Of a DNA stretch of 7,714 bases, positions 1-4,893 are shown in pieces. Within the stretch, counting starts at the first letter, position 1. Each line of letters begins with the position of its first letter. Both the position numbers and the translations under genes were made by a program. The DNA comes from Bacteroidota bacterium. Its GTDB lineage: Bacteria > Bacteroidota > Bacteroidia > NS11-12g > UBA9320. The stretch covers positions 1 through 7,714 of the forward strand of contig CANMPY010000078.1 in NCBI GenBank assembly GCA_947499775.1. Direction: 5' to 3'. The notes beneath the pieces were generated by a model. It was not told the origin of the DNA, did no database searches, and worked only from the letters and a program-made list of their open reading frames with translations.

Positions 1-70
<70 letters not shown>

Positions 71-85
71 AATATTAAAGGAATG

Positions 86-116
86 CGAAAATACTATTTA
101 ATTATAAATTAGCAAA
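86..116 (-). promoter_or_regulatory. Candidate Bacteroidota-type promoter for tRNA-Ala
   Basis: On the minus strand, TTTG (116-113) is followed after 19 bases by TATTTTCG (93-86). This differs by one base from the Bacteroidota primary-sigma -7 consensus TAnnTTTG, and the spacing fits. The box ends 15 bases before the first tRNA base, which leaves a short 5' leader of roughly 8-10 bases. The region is very AT-rich, so a chance match is possible. Read-through from the peptidase gene is the alternative. Confidence 0.45.
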
Positions 117-119
117 TCC

Positions 120-1145
120 CTATTTTACTTTAAGTTTTCGCCCTAAATCCAGAATATCAGTGGCTTGCATTTTATTGAGTTTGCATAGCTTTACTACAGT
201 CGTTCCGTATTTGCGTGCGATTGATGATAATGTGTCGCCGCTTTTTATACTATGGGTTAATGATTTCGCATTTTTGATTCGTTCTTTCTCTTTTTTTGCT
301 GCCTTTTCTTTTCGCTTGCGTTCGGTTTCGTGCCGTAATTTTTCCTTTTCCTTATGTGCTTTTTGCCTTTTTAATTCATATTCGGCCTCTTTTTTAGTAT
401 AAGCAGAATCATTCATCACCATCATTAAGCTGGACATTTCATTAATATAATTCGATTTCGAAAATGTGGAGGCATGGCCTATTAATAAGCTATCGGTCGT
501 TAAACTGTAATCGCTAAAATTAATAAGAAGTTTAGGGTTTACTGGTTTTCCAAAATAACGCACCTCAAAGTGCAAATGCGAACCTCTACTTCGCCCTGTA
601 TTGCCACCTAAGCCAATAATCTGACCATATTTTACAGGCTGAAGGGTATTCGTTTTCAAACTTGATAAATGGCCGTATAAGGTTTCTAATCCATTAAAAT
701 GACTAATAATCACGTAGTATCCATAACCGTGGTTCCATCCTGCCTGTCTGATTATTCCATCAAATGCTGCATATACTGGGTCTCCTGTTTCTAAATCTAT
801 ATCAATTCCGGCATGTATGCGGCCATTTCGCCATCCAAAATTACTGGTCACTTTTCCCCGGCAAGGTGCTTCGAAACAACAATGCAGGTCATCGGTTAAG
901 TAAAGGCATAAACTTTGGCGCTCATTTCCTGGCAAGGATATGATTCCAATTTTTGAGGTGTCCCATAATTTGGTTATTTCACTTATCGAGTTGTCAATAC
1001 TAAACTCATCAAAGGCCAAAGAATCCATATCGCTCGAATCGGACTCGGCTAATTGTGAATAGGATGATAACACAAAACTAAAAACGCATGCGGTTACTAA
1101 TAAACCCCTCTTAAAAATGGATTGGCTTATTCTAATTAATGTCAC
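120..1145 (-). CDS. M23-family peptidoglycan endopeptidase with C-terminal LysM domain
   Basis: This is a predicted zinc metallopeptidase that cuts peptidoglycan peptide cross-links outside the cytoplasm. Its 341 residues begin with a signal peptide (about 1-30: basic R5/K12/R13, then a hydrophobic stretch ending SSYSQ). The M23 (LytM-type) domain spans about 92-208. Its zinc ligands H111, D115 (HAGID) and H192 (HLHFE) and the catalytic histidines H159 (YGHL) and H190 are all present, so it should be active. A Lys/Glu-rich, probably helical linker follows (about 250-293), then one LysM peptidoglycan-binding domain (about 297-340: HSIKSGDTLSSIA). The start is GTG. An in-frame TAA lies two codons upstream (1154-1152), and the first internal ATG (M40) would remove the signal peptide. 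It overlaps the end of ribF by 14 bases, which suggests co-transcription and coupled translation. VTAC at 17-20 also resembles a lipobox, so lipoprotein anchoring is a weaker alternative to signal peptidase I cleavage. The cellular role (cell separation, remodelling or lysis) cannot be told from sequence. Confidence 0.93.
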   Translation of the reverse strand: MTLIRISQSIFKRGLLVTACVFSFVLSSYSQLAESDSSDMDSLAFDEFSIDNSISEITKLWDTSKIGIISLPGNERQSLCLYLTDDLHCCFEAPCRGKVTSNFGWRNGRIHAGIDIDLETGDPVYAAFDGIIRQAGWNHGYGYYVIISHFNGLETLYGHLSSLKTNTLQPVKYGQIIGLGGNTGRSRGSHLHFEVRYFGKPVNPKLLINFSDYSLTTDSLLIGHASTFSKSNYINEMSSLMMVMNDSAYTKKEAEYELKRQKAHKEKEKLRHETERKRKEKAAKKEKERIKNAKSLTHSIKSGDTLSSIARKYGTTVVKLCKLNKMQATDILDLGRKLKVK

Positions 1146-2073
1146 AGGAATTTAGTATTAATTTCACTTTAATTTCGTCTTTTTTTATTTGAAGGATGAG
1201 GTTATCTAAAGAGTCGAATTTTATTTCATCCCGAAGGCGTTCCACAAAATATACTGTTAGTGTTTCGCCATATATGTTCTTATCAAAATCGATGATATGG
1301 ACTTCAAAACTCCAACTCGCATTGTTTATCGTAGGGCTGTTGCCAATATTTAACATGGCTTTATAGGTTAGATTATCGATATTTACTAATGCTGCATAAA
1401 CGCCATTGGCAGGAATTAATTTAGCCTTATCATTTACCTCAATATTAGCCGTTGGAAAGCCAAGGGTTGCTCCTAGTTTTTTGCCATGAACAACTTTTCC
1501 TGTTACCGAATAATGACGGGCTAAAAATAAGTTAGCGGTATGGATATCGCCAGCCAAAAGGCTTTTTCTGATTTTTGTAGAACTTACAACCGCCTCATTA
1601 ATGTCGTGTGCTCCAATTTCTATTACCTCAAAACCATAAATTTCGGCATAGTCCTTTAAGTCGTCGAAGGTGCCTTCGCGGTTTTGTCCAAAACGATGGT
1701 CATGCCCAACAACTATAGTACTTACCCCAATTTTTTCTACCAATATATCCCTAACAAAGTTAGGTGCAGTCATTTTCGAAAAGGAATCATCAAAGGGCAA
1801 TACAATAAGATAATCTAAACCTATTTCTCTGAAAATTTCAATCTTTTCATTCAAGGGGGTTAATAGGCGTATTGAATTTTCATCCTTGAATAATACTTGG
1901 CGAGGGTGAGGGTCGAAGGTTACTAAAATAGATTTGCCTTTTTTTTTCTTTGCTAAAGCTACAATGTTGCTTAAAATTTGACGATGTCCGGCATGAACCC
2001 CATCAAAAGTACCTTGGGTTACTATGGCATGTAAAGGTTTAGTAAAGAAATTGAGATTGGTAATAACCTGCAT
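1132..2073 (-). CDS. ribF: Bifunctional riboflavin kinase / FAD synthetase
   Basis: This cytoplasmic enzyme phosphorylates riboflavin to FMN and then adenylylates FMN to FAD. Its 313 residues match the usual length of the bifunctional family. The N-terminal nucleotidyltransferase (FAD synthetase) domain, about 12-180, shows GTFDGVHAGHR at 21-31, VTFDPHPRQVL at 51-61, VVGHDHRFGQ at 121-130 and SSTKIRKSL at 164-172. The C-terminal riboflavin kinase domain, about 185-305, shows GKKLGATLGFPTANI at 197-211, NGVYA at 223-227, NIGNSPTI at 242-249 and FEVHIIDF at 257-264, which carries the conserved catalytic glutamate (E258). Both halves look intact. The ATG start at 2073 lies 15 bases after a strong promoter match. 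The end overlaps the M23 peptidase gene by 14 bases. The gap upstream is too short for an FMN riboswitch. A run of nine A on the coding strand (1947-1939) encodes part of KKKK at 42-45. Confidence 0.97.
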   Translation of the reverse strand: MQVITNLNFFTKPLHAIVTQGTFDGVHAGHRQILSNIVALAKKKKGKSILVTFDPHPRQVLFKDENSIRLLTPLNEKIEIFREIGLDYLIVLPFDDSFSKMTAPNFVRDILVEKIGVSTIVVGHDHRFGQNREGTFDDLKDYAEIYGFEVIEIGAHDINEAVVSSTKIRKSLLAGDIHTANLFLARHYSVTGKVVHGKKLGATLGFPTANIEVNDKAKLIPANGVYAALVNIDNLTYKAMLNIGNSPTINNASWSFEVHIIDFDKNIYGETLTVYFVERLRDEIKFDSLDNLILQIKKDEIKVKLILNSCDIN

Positions 2074-2087
2074 AGCAAAGGGTGTTG

Positions 2088-2117
2088 CAAAGGTAGCAAA
2101 TTATGCGTTCAAGTCAA
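2088..2117 (-). promoter_or_regulatory. Bacteroidota-type promoter for ribF
   Basis: On the minus strand, TTG (2117-2115, within TTGAC) is followed after exactly 19 bases by TACCTTTG (2095-2088). This is a full match to the Bacteroidota -33/-7 consensus TTG..TAnnTTTG. The box ends 14 bases before the ribF ATG, so the mRNA leader should be only about 8-10 bases. It sits in the 71-base gap between truB and ribF. That placement suggests ribF and the overlapping peptidase gene can be transcribed separately from truB, although read-through from truB is also likely because no terminator hairpin is visible in the gap. Confidence 0.7.
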
Positions 2118-2144
2118 GCCAAATAAGCAGAACAAGCCTTAATA

Positions 2145-2822
2145 TTAATCCAAATTATTTTCAGTTATCAGTTTTTTGAAGCCATCAAAATCTAAGGCAT
2201 CGTTTACATGGTATGCCCCAATTCTGGTACGTCGGAGTTCGGAAAGGTAAGCGCCATTATTAAGCTTTTTGCCTAAATCATTGGCGATGGATCTTATGTA
2301 AGTTCCTTTGCTACATACAATTCTAAACGTAATGTCGGGCAATTGTATGGCGGTGATTTCAAATTCCATAACTTCTACATTTTTAGACTTTATTAATACT
2401 GTTTCTCCTTTTCTAGCATGCTCATAAGCGCGCTTGCCGTCTATTTTTACAGCTGAATAAATAGGTGGAGTTTGCTCAATAATTCCAATAAATTGCTGCG
2501 ATGCCTGACGAATATGGTCGTCGGTAATATGATTGATTTCAAAAGTTTGATCTATCTCGGTCTCCATGTCAAAAGAAGGGCGGGTGGCTCCCAAGGTAAA
2601 TTTACCAGTATATTCTTTTTCTTGCAATTGCAAATCGGTAATTTTTTTAGTCCATTTGCCTGTGCAAATAATTAAAAGCCCAGTTGCTAATGGATCTAAA
2701 GTTCCGGCATGGCCTACTTTTTTTACCTTCCCAAAATATTTTACATGCTTAACCGCTTGGAACGAGGTTTTGCCATATGGTTTGTCAATCAACAGAAGTT
2801 GACCTTCGTTAAAGTCTATCAT
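2145..2822 (-). CDS. truB: tRNA pseudouridine(55) synthase TruB
   Basis: TruB isomerises U55 in the T-loop of most tRNAs to pseudouridine, in the cytoplasm. The 225-residue protein has the family's landmarks: LLIDKPYGKTS at 10-20, the catalytic motif GHAGTLDPLATGLL at 37-50 with the nucleophile D43, EYTGKFTLG at 70-78 with conserved Y71, TPPIYSAVKIDGKRAYEHAR at 118-137, CSKGTYIRSI at 170-179 with conserved R177, and LRRTRIG at 196-202. It is shorter than the E. coli enzyme (about 314 residues) because it stops soon after the catalytic core and lacks the C-terminal PUA domain. Short forms are usual in Bacteroidota, so this is not a truncation. The start ATG overlaps the stop TGA of the upstream T9SS cargo gene as ATGA, which indicates translational coupling. 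Confidence 0.97.
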   Translation of the reverse strand: MIDFNEGQLLLIDKPYGKTSFQAVKHVKYFGKVKKVGHAGTLDPLATGLLIICTGKWTKKITDLQLQEKEYTGKFTLGATRPSFDMETEIDQTFEINHITDDHIRQASQQFIGIIEQTPPIYSAVKIDGKRAYEHARKGETVLIKSKNVEVMEFEITAIQLPDITFRIVCSKGTYIRSIANDLGKKLNNGAYLSELRRTRIGAYHVNDALDFDGFKKLITENNLD

Positions 2823-4705
2823 TTAATAAATTTGCCACTAAATTTAAAGGTGTCGTTTTGGCCTTTTACCTTAAGATAATACATGCCATGTGCAAGGGAA
2901 TTGCAATCTATAGAGAGTTCGTTATAGCCCTCATTGAGTTGCCCATTAAAACACTCCTTTACAAGTTGACCTAATGCGTTAATTATTTCTATTTTTATGT
3001 TTTCGGAATGGTCTAGATTAAAGCCTACGGTTGTATTAGTTTGGGCAGGGTTGGGGTGTAAAAGTAAAACATTATCCGTTTGGACATGAATTTTATCGGT
3101 TGCTTTAAGTTTACCAATCCAAGTGCCGTTTATTTTGTTAGTATTGCCATAGGTTCCTACTAACCATAAAGCCCCAGGTTCGTTATATTTTAATTGTATG
3201 CCGGTATAATCGCCCCATCGTTCATGCGCCGATTGTGATTGGTTTAATCTTTCGATAGCATTGTCTCCATTTTTGATGCGAACCACTTCTGAAAATAAAG
3301 AAGGAAGATTGATGCGCTGCGTATGAAAAATGGCTGAAGTGCCAGGAAACGACTTGGATGAAACATTTGAAAAGGTAATGACCGAAGCCTGATCTGCCGC
3401 ATTTCCATTGCCGGCATAGGCAATAGATGGATAGGCGTAATCAGCAGTATCATGGCTAATGTAGGTGCAATTTACTTTATCTGCGCGCCCTAGGGTAAAC
3501 ATGCCGTGAAATACACCTGAATGGTAATATGGCTTTACAACGGTGGTTTGCACATATTGGATTTTGCCATTATGAATAATGCCTCCCAAAACTCTTGTAT
3601 CGTTAGTTTGTAATGTGTCGCCGCCTATAGGTTGCGGAGCTACAGGTGGTAAACCATACATTTTGTCGGTTTTTAATATTTTTAACGTCAATTGAGCTGT
3701 ATTGCTACTAAGTGTATTCGTAATTTCGTGAAGGAAGAGGGAATCATTCTGGAGGTCGCCGGGCCGCACTGATAAAAAGTACATGGAAGGATTTGTAGGT
3801 TCGAAGCCGCCCTGTACCGGGCAAATGCTCCAAATGGCTTTCGATTTATAGGCAATGTCATAGTAAACTTTTTGCCTAAGTGTATCGCCGTTATAACCCG
3901 ATTTTTTATTGATTTGCCATATTAAACTTTGATTAAATCCAATGCGCCAGTCGGTGTTTTCTGTAAGTAAATTAAGGGTTACAAACACATCTTCTTTTGA
4001 AATAGCAAGAATTGGATAGTCGCTCCACTTATTGTTTTTGAGTGCATTGCCAGGAATTTTATAAAAATTCCATTCCCCAGTTGGGTCATTGGTTTTTGAA
4101 AAAGCAATAATTCCAAAATTGGTTGCCACCTTGCTTTCATGCAAAAAGAAAAGAATAAAGCGGTCGGATAATGGATCGTAAACTACTTTTGGGTCATAAC
4201 AATAATTCGACAACCCAATTATTTTGCCATTGGCAAAAGCAAATAGAGATTTAAAAAGTAGGGTTTTCCCATTTTTATCCAATACTCTAATGGTTGAATT
4301 TTGAACACTAATTATTTTTCCCCCATTCGAAATAGCGATATGATTATCGCATGGAATACCGCTTGTGCCACCAAATTGGCCATTAAACGAAGTGTCAACC
4401 TTTGGCGTTATTTCTTTTGGCGTGTTTAAATAGCCATTGCCTTTATTTAAATGGTTATAATAGTTTTCTCTTCGTTTGTTAACGGTATGTTTAGCGGATA
4501 GGTAATCATTACCTGGTTCAGGTGCTGCAATTGACTCTGAAAATTGGAGTATGTTTAAAGCGTTTTCTCCGTATACTCCCGATTGAAGTATAGGAGTGAA
4601 AAAGGTCTTGGTTTGGTATGTAAAATCGTTTTGGGCACAAACTCTAAACCCAAAATTTATAAACAATACTGTTAAAAATAATTTTGTTTTCACCGGTTCA
4701 AACAT
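2819..4705 (-). CDS. Secreted protein of unknown function with T9SS type A C-terminal sorting domain
   Basis: This 628-residue protein has a Sec signal peptide (about 1-24: K7/K9, hydrophobic LFLTVLFINFGF, cleavage after VCA before Q25). The last ~85 residues (about 545-628) look like a Por-secretion-tail type A sorting domain: LLLHPNPAQ at 547-555, IKIEIINALGQLVKE at 570-584, then GMYYLKVKG at 607-615. The expected route is Sec export, then T9SS across the outer membrane with removal of the tail, leaving the product secreted or surface-attached. The body (about 105-535) has spaced motifs including DPKVVYDPLSDRFI (171-184), WSDYPILAIS (227-236) and ERWGDYTGIQ (495-504). This pattern recurs in large Bacteroidota secreted proteins and suggests a beta-propeller-like, beta-rich fold. 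I see no catalytic motif I can name. Six cysteines remain after the signal peptide (119, 169, 295, 413, 585, 601), which could form disulfides. Its stop overlaps the truB start as ATGA. No convincing promoter was found directly upstream. Confidence 0.85.
   Translation of the reverse strand: MFEPVKTKLFLTVLFINFGFRVCAQNDFTYQTKTFFTPILQSGVYGENALNILQFSESIAAPEPGNDYLSAKHTVNKRRENYYNHLNKGNGYLNTPKEITPKVDTSFNGQFGGTSGIPCDNHIAISNGGKIISVQNSTIRVLDKNGKTLLFKSLFAFANGKIIGLSNYCYDPKVVYDPLSDRFILFFLHESKVATNFGIIAFSKTNDPTGEWNFYKIPGNALKNNKWSDYPILAISKEDVFVTLNLLTENTDWRIGFNQSLIWQINKKSGYNGDTLRQKVYYDIAYKSKAIWSICPVQGGFEPTNPSMYFLSVRPGDLQNDSLFLHEITNTLSSNTAQLTLKILKTDKMYGLPPVAPQPIGGDTLQTNDTRVLGGIIHNGKIQYVQTTVVKPYYHSGVFHGMFTLGRADKVNCTYISHDTADYAYPSIAYAGNGNAADQASVITFSNVSSKSFPGTSAIFHTQRINLPSLFSEVVRIKNGDNAIERLNQSQSAHERWGDYTGIQLKYNEPGALWLVGTYGNTNKINGTWIGKLKATDKIHVQTDNVLLLHPNPAQTNTTVGFNLDHSENIKIEIINALGQLVKECFNGQLNEGYNELSIDCNSLAHGMYYLKVKGQNDTFKFSGKFIK
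2822..3073 (-). other. T9SS type A sorting domain region (C-terminal tail of the secreted protein)
   Basis: This stretch encodes about residues 545-628 of the protein above. It begins at the HPNPAQ motif typical of these tails. A strand-rich segment follows with INALGQLVKE, and it ends with GMYYLKVKG and a lysine-containing KFSGKFIK. In known T9SS cargos this domain directs passage through the outer-membrane translocon and is then cleaved by the PorU sortase. The genes of the secretion machinery are not in the window. Confidence 0.85.
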
Positions 4706-4893
4706 AGCCTCAAAATATTGTATTAAAAATAGGTAATGTAAAGATTAATACGTCTTTTTATCGGCTTTTATGAGTAGATAAGTCCCACGACATGTGAATT
4801 TGGATTTACGAATTCCATAGCAATATGAAATTTATTGGTTTTAAAGTTGATTATTCCTTATTTAAACTATACGTTTGGAAATTAATTAGTACA
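4706..4893. other. Divergent intergenic region
   Basis: This 188-base AT-rich region separates the minus-strand T9SS cargo gene from the plus-strand TonB receptor gene, so it must hold the regulatory sequences of both. Only the receptor's promoter (4847-4877) is recognisable. No RNA gene, hairpin terminator or repeat was seen. No convincing promoter was found for the leftward gene: the nearest candidate, ATATTTTG on the minus strand just before its ATG, mismatches the -7 consensus, leaves no room for a leader, and has no -33 partner. Confidence 0.6.
4847..4877 (+). promoter_or_regulatory. Bacteroidota-type promoter for the TonB receptor gene
   Basis: TTG (4847-4849) is followed after 20 bases by TACGTTTG (4870-4877), a full match to the Bacteroidota -7 box TAnnTTTG. 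Transcription would begin about 5-7 bases further on, giving a leader of about 10 bases before the ATG at 4894. Because the site lies downstream of the ATG at 4825, it decides the start of the receptor gene in favour of 4894. Confidence 0.65.

Noticed and set aside
160..402. Open reading frame on the plus strand opposite the M23 peptidase's LysM and linker region
   Set aside because: It is the reverse complement of a well-supported coding region with full domain motifs. It has no recognisable protein features and no promoter or start signal of its own.
2103..2144. Possible terminator or repeat between truB and ribF
   Set aside because: CAAGCC occurs twice as a direct repeat, not an inverted one. 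No stem-loop followed by a T run could be drawn on the minus strand.
2472..2802. Two overlapping plus-strand reading frames opposite truB
   Set aside because: They lie opposite the TruB catalytic core and resemble no known family.
3244..3453. Second minus-strand frame inside the T9SS cargo gene
   Set aside because: It is an out-of-frame reading of a gene whose main frame has a signal peptide and sorting domain. No initiation signal was seen.
4706..4720. Promoter for the T9SS cargo gene (ATATTTTG on the minus strand)
   Set aside because: The first two bases of the -7 box are reversed, there is no TTG at the right spacing, and it would leave no 5' leader before the ATG.
4786..4797. Short palindrome-like CACGACATGTG in the divergent region
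   Set aside because: The symmetry is short and imperfect and occurs once, so it does not support an operator call.
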